A stretch of 64,000 nt of DNA from Nocardioides seonyuensis (GTDB taxonomy: Bacteria > Actinomycetota > Actinomycetes > Propionibacteriales > Nocardioidaceae): assembly GCF_004683965.1 (NCBI RefSeq), contig NZ_CP038436.1:3596001-3660000 (forward strand), read 5' to 3'. Within the stretch, counting starts at the first letter, position 1; the number at the start of each line of letters is the position of its first letter. The translations under genes were made by a program, and so were the position numbers. Below the pieces are notes generated by a model. That model was not told where the DNA came from and ran no database searches. It worked only from the letters and a program-made list of their open reading frames with translations. Of the stretch, positions 30,056-37,571 are shown one piece after another.

Positions 30056-30316
30056 CTAGCTGAAGAGCGTCTCCACCCAGGCACGGGACTGACGAGCCGG
30101 AGCAGGCGGCGCCGTCATGTCAGGGGTTATGCGCGGGATCGGCGTGGTGTGGTGCCCGGCACCCGCGTGCCAGTCGGTCTCGGCCTCGATCAGCACGCCC
30201 AGCTCGACCCGATCGAGGAAGACGCCGTGCCCCTCGGGACACTGCATGATGGTCGCCGGGCCGACCATGCGTTCCTGCATCTCGGCGTCGCAACGCGGAC
30301 AGTTCATGCTCTCCAT
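30056..30316 (-). CDS. Small zinc-ribbon protein (zf-TFIIB type)
   Basis: An 86-residue protein whose N-terminal part has the TFIIB-type zinc-ribbon pattern CPRC (residues 6-9) and CPEGHG, followed by VFLDRVEL. The C-terminal half is Pro-rich and probably disordered. Members are small cytoplasmic proteins of unknown role. It converges on the HTH-MurA gene with an 11-base gap in which CGCTCT/AGAGCG could form a weak shared hairpin. An internal ATG three codons in is an alternative start. Confidence 0.75.
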   Translation of the reverse strand: MESMNCPRCDAEMQERMVGPATIMQCPEGHGVFLDRVELGVLIEAETDWHAGAGHHTTPIPRITPDMTAPPAPARQSRAWVETLFS

Positions 30317-30367
30317 GCCCCGACGTTACTCCCCCGGATGTGAGGTCCCAGGGCACATACTGCTGCC

Positions 30368-31165
30368 GTGACCCGACCAGCGTTCCTCGACGCCGCCCCG
30401 CCACTCGCCTTCGCCCACCGCGGCGGCGCCTTCCACCCGGAGATCGAGGGGCTCGAGAACACCATGGCGGCGTTCCGTCACGCGGTGGACCTCGGTTACC
30501 GCTACCTCGAGACCGATGTCCACGTGACCAGTGACGACGTGCTCCTGGCGTTCCACGACGAGGTGCTCGACCGGGTGACCGATCGCACCGGTCCGCTGTC
30601 GGAGACGTCGTACGCCGAGGTGCAGGCAGCGCTGATCGGTGGCCGGGAGCGGGTGCCGTCGTTGGCCGAGCTCTTCGACGCGTTCCCCGACGCACGGTTC
30701 AACATCGACGTGAAGTCGGACGGGGCGGTGGACCGGCTCGCGGAGTTCATCGCCGAGCGCGACGCCTGGGACCGCATCCTGGTCGGCTCCTTCTCCCGCA
30801 GGCGACTGGAGCGCTTCCGTCGTCTCACGCGCGGGCGCGTCGCCACGTCCGCGCACCCCTTTGAGGTCGCTGCCTACGTGCTGGTGCCGTCCGGCCGGCT
30901 GGCAAGGTGGCTGACCCGAGGTCGGCCGGTCGCACTCCAGGTCCCCCACCGGCAGGGACGTCTGCTGGTGGTCTCCCGGGGGCTCGTACGACGAGCGCAC
31001 GTGGCGGGGCTGCAGGTCCACGTGTGGACGATCGACGACCCCGACGAGATGCAGCTGCTGCTCGACCGGGGCGTTGACGGCCTGATCACCGACCGCACCG
31101 ACATACTCAAGGCCGTGCTCCGCGACCGCGGGCAGTGGAACGTCCCCCGGGAGGGCGAGGCATGA
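30368..31165 (+). CDS. Glycerophosphodiester phosphodiesterase
   Basis: A 265-residue GDPD TIM-barrel enzyme that hydrolyses glycerophosphodiesters to glycerol 3-phosphate and an alcohol. The catalytic signature is visible as AHRGG, then ENTMAAF, YLETDVHVTSDDVLLAFHD, FNIDVKSD and the terminal DGLITDRTDIL. Start is the GTG at 30368. It has no signal peptide, so it is cytoplasmic. The stop overlaps the transporter start as ATGA, so the pair is co-expressed and the transporter may import the substrate or export the product (inference). Confidence 0.92.
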   Translation: MTRPAFLDAAPPLAFAHRGGAFHPEIEGLENTMAAFRHAVDLGYRYLETDVHVTSDDVLLAFHDEVLDRVTDRTGPLSETSYAEVQAALIGGRERVPSLAELFDAFPDARFNIDVKSDGAVDRLAEFIAERDAWDRILVGSFSRRRLERFRRLTRGRVATSAHPFEVAAYVLVPSGRLARWLTRGRPVALQVPHRQGRLLVVSRGLVRRAHVAGLQVHVWTIDDPDEMQLLLDRGVDGLITDRTDILKAVLRDRGQWNVPREGEA

Positions 31166-32517
31166 GCGAGGTCCAGGGCGGGATCGCCAACCTGAAGCCG
31201 CTGGCGCAGGCCAGGGAGCAGAAGGCCTGGTACTGGTACGACTGGGCCAACAGTGCCTTCGCGACCACGGTGGCGGGTGTCCTGTTCGGTCCCTACCTCA
31301 TCGCCATCGCCGAGGAGGCCGCCGTCGACGACCGGGTCTCCGTCCTGGGTCTGTCGCTGGCACCGGGGGCCCTGCCGGCCTACGTCGTGACCTTCTCGAC
31401 GATCCTCTCCGCCCTCATCCTGCCCCTCCTGGGAGCAGTGGCCGACCGCACCGCCCGCAAGAAGGACCTCCTCGCCGGGTTCGCGTGGGCCGGCGCGTTC
31501 TTCGCCGCGCTGCTGTTCTTCCTGACGGGAGACAACTGGCAGTTCGGGGCTCTGATGTTCATCGCCGCCAATCTGTGCTTCGGCGCGTCGGCGGTGGTCA
31601 ACGACTCCATCCTCCCCCTCATCTCGACCGAGGCCGACCGCGACCGGGTCTCCTCCCGGGGCTGGGCCTACGGCTACGCCGGCGGCGGCCTGCTGCTGGC
31701 CGTGAACTTCGTGCTCGTCAGCTTCCACGACAGCTTCGGGATGTCCCAGGGAATGGCGGTGCGGATCTCGCTCCTCTCGGCGGCGCTCTGGTGGGCAGCG
31801 TTCGCGTTCATCCCGTGGCGAGGTCTCACCAACCATCCCCCCGCCGACGTCGAGCACGTCGAGGGAGGCGTGCTGCAGCGCAGCTTCGGCCAGCTCTGGA
31901 TCACCCTCAAGGAGATGCGCCAGTATCCCGTCACCCTGACGTTCCTGCTGGCCTACCTGTTCTTCAACGACGGGATCCAGACAGTCATCAGCCAGGCTTC
32001 GGTCTACGGCGTGGAAGAGCTCGGCTTCGAGCAGGGGACCATGCTGGGTGTCTACCTGCTGGTGCAGTTCGTCGCCGTAGGGGGCGCGTTGCTCTTCGGC
32101 CGGATCGCCGCGGCCAGGGGAGCCAAGAGGACGATCCTCGGGGGCCTGGTCATCTGGATGCTGATCGTGACCGCGGGGCTCTTCATCCCTGAGAAGTCAC
32201 TCGTGCCGCTCCTGCTCCTGGGGGCCTCGATCGGCCTCGTCCTCGGGGGCACCCAGGCCCTGGCCCGCTCCTACTACTCGCTGCTGATCCCCCGTGGCAA
32301 GGAGGCGGAGTACTTCAGCTTCTACCACTCGATGGAGCGAGGCACCTCCTGGTTCGGGACGCTGGTCTTCGGCGTCGTCTACCAGATGACCGACTCCTAC
32401 CGCCCGGCGATCTTCGCGCTCATCGTGTTCTTCATCCTCGGCGGACTGCTGCTCATGCGGGTGGACACCGCCCGGGGCATCCGCGACGCCGGGAACGCGA
32501 CCCCGCGCGTCATCTGA
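31162..32517 (+). CDS. MFS transporter, Atg22/UMF1 family
   Basis: A 451-residue membrane protein with about 12 hydrophobic segments. The N-terminal WYWYDWANSAFATTV block is diagnostic of Atg22-like (UMF1) major-facilitator proteins, and GGTQALARSYYSLLIPRGKE supports it. Eukaryotic Atg22 exports amino acids from the vacuole; bacterial members are uncharacterised. Translationally coupled to the glycerophosphodiesterase gene. No substrate can be named from sequence. Confidence 0.88.
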   Translation: MSEVQGGIANLKPLAQAREQKAWYWYDWANSAFATTVAGVLFGPYLIAIAEEAAVDDRVSVLGLSLAPGALPAYVVTFSTILSALILPLLGAVADRTARKKDLLAGFAWAGAFFAALLFFLTGDNWQFGALMFIAANLCFGASAVVNDSILPLISTEADRDRVSSRGWAYGYAGGGLLLAVNFVLVSFHDSFGMSQGMAVRISLLSAALWWAAFAFIPWRGLTNHPPADVEHVEGGVLQRSFGQLWITLKEMRQYPVTLTFLLAYLFFNDGIQTVISQASVYGVEELGFEQGTMLGVYLLVQFVAVGGALLFGRIAAARGAKRTILGGLVIWMLIVTAGLFIPEKSLVPLLLLGASIGLVLGGTQALARSYYSLLIPRGKEAEYFSFYHSMERGTSWFGTLVFGVVYQMTDSYRPAIFALIVFFILGGLLLMRVDTARGIRDAGNATPRVI

Positions 32518-32589
32518 TCGCCCGGGTTCGAAGCAGTTCTTGACCGCCGCCGTCAGGGTGGCGGCACCTGTCATCCTCGCGCCCGATCT

Positions 32590-32651
32590 CGATGTCGTGC
32601 GCCGCCAGGGTCGGCAGTGGCGATGTCGTACGCCGCCAGGGTCGGCAGCGG
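32590..32651 (+). repeat. Tandem duplication of a 31-bp unit
   Basis: Two adjacent 31-bp copies (32590-32620 and 32621-32651) differ at only two positions; each contains CGCCAGGGTCGGCAG. They lie in the 323-base gap between the Atg22-like gene and rbpA. Apart from this repeat, the rbpA promoter and its leader, I see nothing coding in the gap. Confidence 0.8.
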
Positions 32652-32711
32652 CGAGGCAGGTACGACACCGGACGGCGACCGAGGCGTGTGACGCGAACGG
32701 CTCCCGATGCG

Positions 32712-32739
32712 GGAATCTTGGACACCCCCTCTACCGTTG
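32712..32739 (+). promoter_or_regulatory. Sigma-R/SigH-type promoter of rbpA
   Basis: GGAAT at 32712-32716 and GTTG at 32736-32739 are separated by 19 bases, matching the GGAAT-N18/19-GTT consensus of the thiol-stress sigma factor SigR/SigH. In Streptomyces rbpA is a known SigR target. Transcription would start near 32745, leaving a leader of about 95 bases that contains an ATGAAAC/GTTTCAT inverted repeat (32770-32776, 32789-32795). Confidence 0.65.
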
Positions 32740-32840
32740 AAAACTCACGTAACCCGGCAAAGCTGCGTCATGAAACCCCGTGTACGACGTTTCATTTCGG
32801 GTACGTCGCAAAGAGCAAACTCAACTTGGAGGTGGGCACT

Positions 32841-33224
32841 GTGGCGGAGCGCACACTGCGTGGCGCGAGGCTGGGCGGCCAGAGTTTCGAGGACGAGCGC
32901 GGCATCGAGTTCGCGGCTCGTCAGCAGGCCGGATATCGGTGCAAGCACGGTCACGAGTTCGAGATCACGATGTCGGTCGAGGCAGAGGTGCCCGCGGCGT
33001 GGGAGTGTCCACGTTGCGGTGCCGAGAGCCTCAGCACCGACGGGATCGTTGCCGAGGAGAAGGCTGAGAAGCCTGCTCGCACGCACTGGGACATGCTGCT
33101 GGAGCGTCGCTCGGAGAAGGAGCTCGAGGACATCCTCAAGGAGCGCCTGGAGCTGTTGCGTGGCGGGGCGATCGGCCCCGCTCACCTGCACCGGGCAAAC
33201 GCCAAGAAGCGCAAGGTGTCCTGA
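32841..33224 (+). CDS. rbpA: RNA polymerase-binding protein RbpA
   Basis: A 127-residue actinobacterial RbpA. Its zinc-binding core shows Cys34, His38, Cys56 and Cys59 (CKHGHEF ... CPRCG), and the C-terminal THWDMLLERRSEKELEDIL helix is the sigma-interaction domain. RbpA binds RNA polymerase and group 1 or 2 sigma factors and stabilises open complexes. The GTG at 32841 follows GGAGGTG at a normal distance. A SigR-like promoter lies upstream, suggesting induction by disulfide stress. It converges on fxsA with a 6-base gap. Confidence 0.95.
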   Translation: MAERTLRGARLGGQSFEDERGIEFAARQQAGYRCKHGHEFEITMSVEAEVPAAWECPRCGAESLSTDGIVAEEKAEKPARTHWDMLLERRSEKELEDILKERLELLRGGAIGPAHLHRANAKKRKVS

Positions 33225-33230
33225 CTCACG

Positions 33231-33686
33231 TCAGTCCACCACGTCGCCCCGGATCACCGGCCCCGAGCCGGACGGTCCGGGGCGATCGTCATTTCGCGGT
33301 CCGAGGAGTCGACGCTCCACCAGCCGCGCCAGGAACCGGCGGGCGATCGGACGCGTGAAGGGCAGGATCACCAGCACGCCGAAGGCGTCGGTGACGAAGC
33401 CGGGTGAAACCATGAGCGTGCCGCCCACGAGGATCAATGCGCCGTCCGCCAGCTCGCGCGCAGGCATGCGTCCGCTCTCGAGCGCTCGGCGGAGAGCCTG
33501 CCAGGCTCGACCGCCCTCCCGCTTGATCAGCCAGCTCCCCAGGATGCTGTCGAGGACCAGCAGACCGACGGTCCACCAGGCCCCGATCACCTGCCCGACC
33601 TGGATGATCGTCCAGATCTCGATGAGGGGCATCGCCACGAAGACGACGACCAGGACCCACCAGAAGCCGGCGCGACGCGACTTCAC
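33231..33686 (-). CDS. fxsA: FxsA family membrane protein
   Basis: A 151-residue FxsA homologue. Hydrophobic helices appear at about residues 8-30 (VLVVVFVAMPLIEIWTIIQV) and 35-52, followed by GALILVGGTLMVSPGFVTDA and a charged C-terminus. FxsA in E. coli suppresses F-exclusion of phage T7 when overproduced; the normal role is unknown. The GTG start overlaps the mannosyltransferase stop as GTGA, so it belongs to the lnt-ppm-fxsA minus-strand run. Confidence 0.85.
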   Translation of the reverse strand: MKSRRAGFWWVLVVVFVAMPLIEIWTIIQVGQVIGAWWTVGLLVLDSILGSWLIKREGGRAWQALRRALESGRMPARELADGALILVGGTLMVSPGFVTDAFGVLVILPFTRPIARRFLARLVERRLLGPRNDDRPGPSGSGPVIRGDVVD

Positions 33687-34444
33687 ACCGAGGACCGCCG
33701 CCCGAACGCATCGCGCATCTGGGCCCGGCGCTGTTGCAGCCCCCAGACCGTGATCAGGCGCAGCGACTCCTTGGCCACGTCGGGGCTCATCTTCGAGTCG
33801 CCCCGCACGCGCTCGATGAACTCGATCGGGACCTCCGCGACCCGCAAGCCGTGGGACACCGCGCGGTAGGCGAGGTCGGTCTGGAAGACGTATCCCGTCG
33901 ACCGGACCTGGTCGAGGTCGATGGTCTCCAGCGCCGTGCGACGGAACACCCGGAAACCGGCCGTGGCGTCCCTGACGTGGATGCCCAGCAGCAGCCGCAC
34001 GTAGAGGTTGCCGCCTCGCGAGAGCACCAGCCTGCGCCGGGGCCAGTTGACGACCGAGCCTCCGGGCACGTAGCGCGAGCCGATCACGAGGTCGGCCGAC
34101 CCGAGCGCGTCGAGGAGCCGCCCGAGCTGCTCGGGTTGGTGGGAGCCGTCGGCGTCCATCTCGCCGATCACGTCGTAGCCGGCGTCGAGCGCGAGCCGGA
34201 AGCCAGCGAGGTAGGCCGCGCCCAACCCCGCCTTCTCGGTCCGGTGGAGCACCTTGACGCCGGGGTCCTCCGCGGCGAGGCGGTCGGCGATCTCGCCGGT
34301 GCCGTCGGGGCTGCCGTCGTCGACGACGAGCACGTCGACCTGCGGTTGTGCACTGCGAAGCCGACCCACGATCCACTCGAGGTTGTCGGCCTCGTTGTAG
34401 GTCGGGATCACCATCACGGTGCGCCAGGACGGGTCGATACTCAC
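33683..34444 (-). CDS. Polyprenol monophosphomannose synthase (GT2)
   Basis: A 253-residue family 2 glycosyltransferase. Visible motifs: VMVIPTYNEADNL, VVDDGSPDGT, EMDADGSHQPEQL (metal-binding Asp) and DATAGFRVFRR. It should transfer mannose from GDP-mannose to polyprenyl phosphate for lipoglycan and protein mannosylation on the cytoplasmic face. The GTG at 34442-34444 has GAAGG at 7 bases; upstream open frame is antisense to lnt. In Mycobacterium tuberculosis this domain is fused to Lnt in Ppm1; here they are separate neighbours. Confidence 0.92.
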   Translation of the reverse strand: MSIDPSWRTVMVIPTYNEADNLEWIVGRLRSAQPQVDVLVVDDGSPDGTGEIADRLAAEDPGVKVLHRTEKAGLGAAYLAGFRLALDAGYDVIGEMDADGSHQPEQLGRLLDALGSADLVIGSRYVPGGSVVNWPRRRLVLSRGGNLYVRLLLGIHVRDATAGFRVFRRTALETIDLDQVRSTGYVFQTDLAYRAVSHGLRVAEVPIEFIERVRGDSKMSPDVAKESLRLITVWGLQQRRAQMRDAFGRRSSV

Positions 34445-34470
34445 GCAGGCACCTTCTTGTTCCTTCGGGG

Positions 34471-36015
34471 TCACTGGACTGCCGCGGTCCGCTCGACACG
34501 CGCCGAACCGGGCGGAGACAGCGTGCCATGCCGACGCTCTCGTCGGCTGGCGGCCACGCACGACACGGCGTGGGCGAGGACCAGCAGCACGATGAGTCGC
34601 CCGGTCCAGACGCCCGCCCGCGAGGCGGGAGTCACCTGGGAGCTGAGGCCAACTGTCTCGACGAGCACCTCCTGGGTGCGGGGCGCGGCGCTGGCAACGA
34701 CCTCGCCGTCGGGGGCGATGATCCCGGACACGCCGTTGATCGCCGCCACCACGACCCACCGGCCACCCTCGATCGCACGCAGTCGGCTGATCTCGAACTG
34801 CTGGTCGATCTGGCCGGTGTTGATGAACATCGCGTTGCTCGTCTGCACCGTGATGAGCTCTCCGCCTCGCTGCAGCTGGTCGGCGATGCCGTCGTCGTAG
34901 GCGACGTCGAAGCAGATCGCGTCCGCCACGCGGGTCCCCGCAGCGCGCAGCGGCTCCAGGCGCGTGCCACGGACCATGTCGCGAGGGATCATGCGCAGCT
35001 TGCCGTAGTCGGAGGGGAACAACGAACCACGGAAGGGGATGTACTCGCCGTAGGGCACCGGATGACGCTTGGTGTAGCGGTCGCCTCCCCCGGCCCCGGG
35101 CCGCCACACGATCCCCTGGTTGAGGACCTGGGTCTCCCGCGGTGCGTCCACCATGGCACCCACGAGGATCGGGACACCCACCGCGTCGACCGCCCGCTGG
35201 ACCGCGGCGTTGATCTCGCTGTCCCTGAAGGGGTCGACAGCCGTGGAGTTCTCGGGCCACACGACGAGGTCCGGGGCCGGTCGCTCGCCAGCTCGCACCG
35301 CACGGGCGAGCTCCTCGGTGGCGGCGACGTGGTTGGCGGTGACGCCGCGGTGGACGGCCGCCACGTCCGTGCCGCTGCCGGGGACGTCCCCCTGGACGGC
35401 CGCGACCGTCAGCTCACCGTCGGTGTCAGTGGAGTAGCGCCACACCCAGGGTCCGGCGATCACGACGGCCAGGGCCGCCAGCCCGGCGACGGCCGCGACA
35501 GGCCGCCGGCGTCCGGCGACGACGAGCCACGCCAGCGTCGTACCGCTGAGGGCGACCAGCAGGCTGACGCCGGTCATCCCCACCCACGGCAACGCCGGAG
35601 CCCAGACCGTGTCGGCGGTGGCGTAGGCGAGACGCCCGAAGGGCATGCCTGAGAAGGGCCAGTCACCGCGCCACGTCTCGATCGCCACCCACCACAACGC
35701 TGTCCACAGGGGCCACCAGCGGTGTCGCACCGCGAGGGCGAGCCCAAGCCCGAGAGGGACGAAGAAGGCTGCCTCGACGCTGCACATCGCGATCCACGCA
35801 TCGGTCCCGACGGCTCGCATCCAGACCATCACCGCGAAGCAGAAAGCCACCCCGAAGAGCAGCGAGACGACCCAGGCGCGTCGCAGGGGGAGGTCCCGCA
35901 CCGCCAGCACGAGGACGGCCACGGCCGGCGGCATCAGCCAGGCCAGGCCCACGGGCTCGAACGCTGCTGCGAGTGCCAGGCCCCCACCGACGGCAGTGAA
36001 GCAGCGGAGCAGCAC
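34471..36015 (-). CDS. lnt: Apolipoprotein N-acyltransferase
   Basis: About 514 residues: an N-terminal membrane domain with several hydrophobic helices, then a nitrilase-like domain. The catalytic triad is visible: Glu in VVWPENS, Lys in YTKRHPVPYGEYIPFR and Cys in ADAICFDVAYDD. It N-acylates the terminal Cys of lipoproteins in the membrane. A final hydrophobic helix precedes an Arg-rich tail. The start is uncertain; I prefer the GTG at 36013-36015 (VLLRCFTAVGGG), while the frame is open back to an ATG at 36156. The 27-base gap to the mannosyltransferase suggests an operon. Confidence 0.9.
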   Translation of the reverse strand: MLLRCFTAVGGGLALAAAFEPVGLAWLMPPAVAVLVLAVRDLPLRRAWVVSLLFGVAFCFAVMVWMRAVGTDAWIAMCSVEAAFFVPLGLGLALAVRHRWWPLWTALWWVAIETWRGDWPFSGMPFGRLAYATADTVWAPALPWVGMTGVSLLVALSGTTLAWLVVAGRRRPVAAVAGLAALAVVIAGPWVWRYSTDTDGELTVAAVQGDVPGSGTDVAAVHRGVTANHVAATEELARAVRAGERPAPDLVVWPENSTAVDPFRDSEINAAVQRAVDAVGVPILVGAMVDAPRETQVLNQGIVWRPGAGGGDRYTKRHPVPYGEYIPFRGSLFPSDYGKLRMIPRDMVRGTRLEPLRAAGTRVADAICFDVAYDDGIADQLQRGGELITVQTSNAMFINTGQIDQQFEISRLRAIEGGRWVVVAAINGVSGIIAPDGEVVASAAPRTQEVLVETVGLSSQVTPASRAGVWTGRLIVLLVLAHAVSCVAASRRERRHGTLSPPGSARVERTAAVQ

Positions 36016-36318
36016 GGGGAGACGGTAGCCGACGACCTGGAATGCCCGGGAACCCCAGCAGCGGTGCGGAGGGAGCGGCGGCGCTTCGGACCAACGCAGG
36101 ACCGGCTGGCGGCCGGCCGTGCGAAGTTGTCTACGGCGTCGCGGCTCCCCCCGCATCCTGCCCCCGTGAGGCGCGACCGACAGGAACGACGAGACGGAAG
36201 GGCGCTGGCTTCACGCTCTCCATCCCCGACCTCCCCACCGACGGTCTCGCCACCCACGGGCTGCACGGGCGGACAGGGCACCATCCGTCCATCGGCAGCA
36301 CCCTGTCAACTCGGCCCT

Positions 36319-36348
36319 GACCTGCGAAGACGCGCGTTCTCGCAGGTC
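36319..36348. other. Intergenic hairpin
   Basis: GACCTGCGA (36319-36327) pairs perfectly with TCGCAGGTC (36340-36348) around a 12-base loop. It lies in the roughly 420-base stretch between kal and lnt, which otherwise holds only the kal terminator and uncertain lnt leader. Possibly a second terminator; no T-run follows. Confidence 0.4.
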
Positions 36349-36395
36349 AGAGGCCTATGGGTCGCCCGAAGAAGAGCGAAAAACCTTTGACGAGA

Positions 36396-36422
36396 CCGGC
36401 GTGTCGCAGCTCGACACGCCGG
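36396..36422 (-). terminator. Rho-independent-type terminator of the lysine operon
   Basis: A perfect 11-bp stem (CCGGCGTGTCG and its complement) with a 5-base loop begins 17 bases after the kal stop on the minus strand, followed about 14 bases on by GGTTTTTCGC. It closes the kdd-kamD-kamE-kal transcript. Confidence 0.75.
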
Positions 36423-36438
36423 AGACGGCGCGGCCGGC

Positions 36439-36831
36439 TCAGCTGCGTGGAGGTACGACGACAGTCCCCGTCGCTGTCGTGGCGAGGACGGGCTCCACGA
36501 GCACCGCCGCCGCGCCCGGCGACTCGGGCGTGGCCTCGCCACGCGCGACCACGTGGACGGCGAACTCCATGACACGACTGCGGGTGCCTGCCTTGACGAC
36601 CTCGCAGGTGATCTCCAGGACGTCCCCGGCGCGCACGGGGGCCCGGAACTGCACGTCCGAGTAGGAGGCGAACAACCCTTCGTCGCCATCGGTGCGGATG
36701 CACATCTCGGTGGCGACGTCTCCGAAGAGCCCCAGGCTGTAGGCACCGTCCACGAGGTTGCCGGCGTAGTGGGCGTGCGAGTAGGGCACGTAGCGCCGGT
36801 GGACGACACGGGTCCCGACGATCTCGGTCAT
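36439..36831 (-). CDS. kal: 3-aminobutyryl-CoA ammonia lyase (hot-dog fold)
   Basis: A 130-residue hot-dog-fold protein with YVPYSHAHYAGNLVDGAY near the N-terminus, as in Kal, which removes ammonia from L-3-aminobutyryl-CoA to give crotonyl-CoA in lysine fermentation. A plain thioesterase would be the alternative, but the context is decisive: its ATG overlaps the kamE stop (ATGA) in a run of lysine-fermentation genes, and it is the last gene before a terminator. The assignment is therefore family plus context. Confidence 0.85.
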   Translation of the reverse strand: MTEIVGTRVVHRRYVPYSHAHYAGNLVDGAYSLGLFGDVATEMCIRTDGDEGLFASYSDVQFRAPVRAGDVLEITCEVVKAGTRSRVMEFAVHVVARGEATPESPGAAAVLVEPVLATTATGTVVVPPRS

Positions 36832-37571
36832 GACGCCTCCTGGCGCGGGGTGGTGATGCGGTGGACGAGGAAGGACGCGACCTCGCCGGGTGTCGTACCC
36901 CGGCTGAAGACGCGGTCGACACCGAGCTCGGAGGCCATGCTCTCGTCGAAACGGGGACCACCGACGACGAGCAGCGGTCTCGCGTCCGCGGGGTAGGCCT
37001 CCCGGAAGGCAGCCGACATCTCTCGTGTGTTGAGGAGGTGGGCGTCGCGCTGGGTGACGACCTGGGACACGAGCACGGCGTCGGCCTTCTCGGCGCGCGC
37101 AGCCTCCACTAGCTGGGGCACCGAGACCTGTGCGCCGAGGTTCACGACCTTGAGCTCGCGGTAGTACTCCAGCCCCTTCTCCCCCGCGAATCCCTTGATG
37201 TTGAGGATCGCGTCGATCCCCACGGTGTGCGCGTCGGTGCCGATGCACCCGCCGACCACCACCAGTCGCCGGCGCAGCGAGGCCTTGATCGAGGCGTTCG
37301 CCTCCTTGGGTGTCAGCAGCGGGTAGTCGCGCTCGACGACCTCGACAAGGCTGGTGTCGACCAGGTGGTTGACCCGGCCGTAGACCACGAAGAAGGTGAA
37401 CCCCTCCCCCATGGGCTTGGAGTGGACGACCAGGGCCGGGTCCATCCCCATCTTGTTGGCCAGCTGGACCGCGGCGCCGTCGGCGACCTTCGAGTGCTCC
37501 ATCGGGAGGGTGAAGGAGAGCTGCACCATGCCGTCTCCGGTGGTGTCGCCGTAGGGGCGGATGATGGTCAT
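36828..37571 (-). CDS. kamE: Lysine 5,6-aminomutase beta subunit
   Basis: A 247-residue cobalamin-binding subunit. The base-off B12 motif DxHxxG is present as DAHTVG at residues 113-118, followed by GIDAILNIKGFAGEKG, and later VGGPRFDESMASELGVDRV completes the B12 Rossmann domain. With KamD it uses adenosylcobalamin and PLP to move the terminal amino group of D-lysine or L-beta-lysine from C6 to C5. It overlaps kamD and kal by 4 bases each, consistent with stoichiometric expression. Confidence 0.93.
   Translation of the reverse strand: MTIIRPYGDTTGDGMVQLSFTLPMEHSKVADGAAVQLANKMGMDPALVVHSKPMGEGFTFFVVYGRVNHLVDTSLVEVVERDYPLLTPKEANASIKASLRRRLVVVGGCIGTDAHTVGIDAILNIKGFAGEKGLEYYRELKVVNLGAQVSVPQLVEAARAEKADAVLVSQVVTQRDAHLLNTREMSAAFREAYPADARPLLVVGGPRFDESMASELGVDRVFSRGTTPGEVASFLVHRITTPRQEAS

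Noticed and set aside
30045-30056. Shared terminator between the HTH-MurA and zinc-ribbon genes
   Set aside because: Only a 6-bp stem (CGCTCT/AGAGCG) partly inside the coding end; too weak to call.
36157-36438. Small genes in the kal-lnt gap
   Set aside because: Plus-strand frames here lack ribosome-binding sites and protein character; only hairpins are supported.
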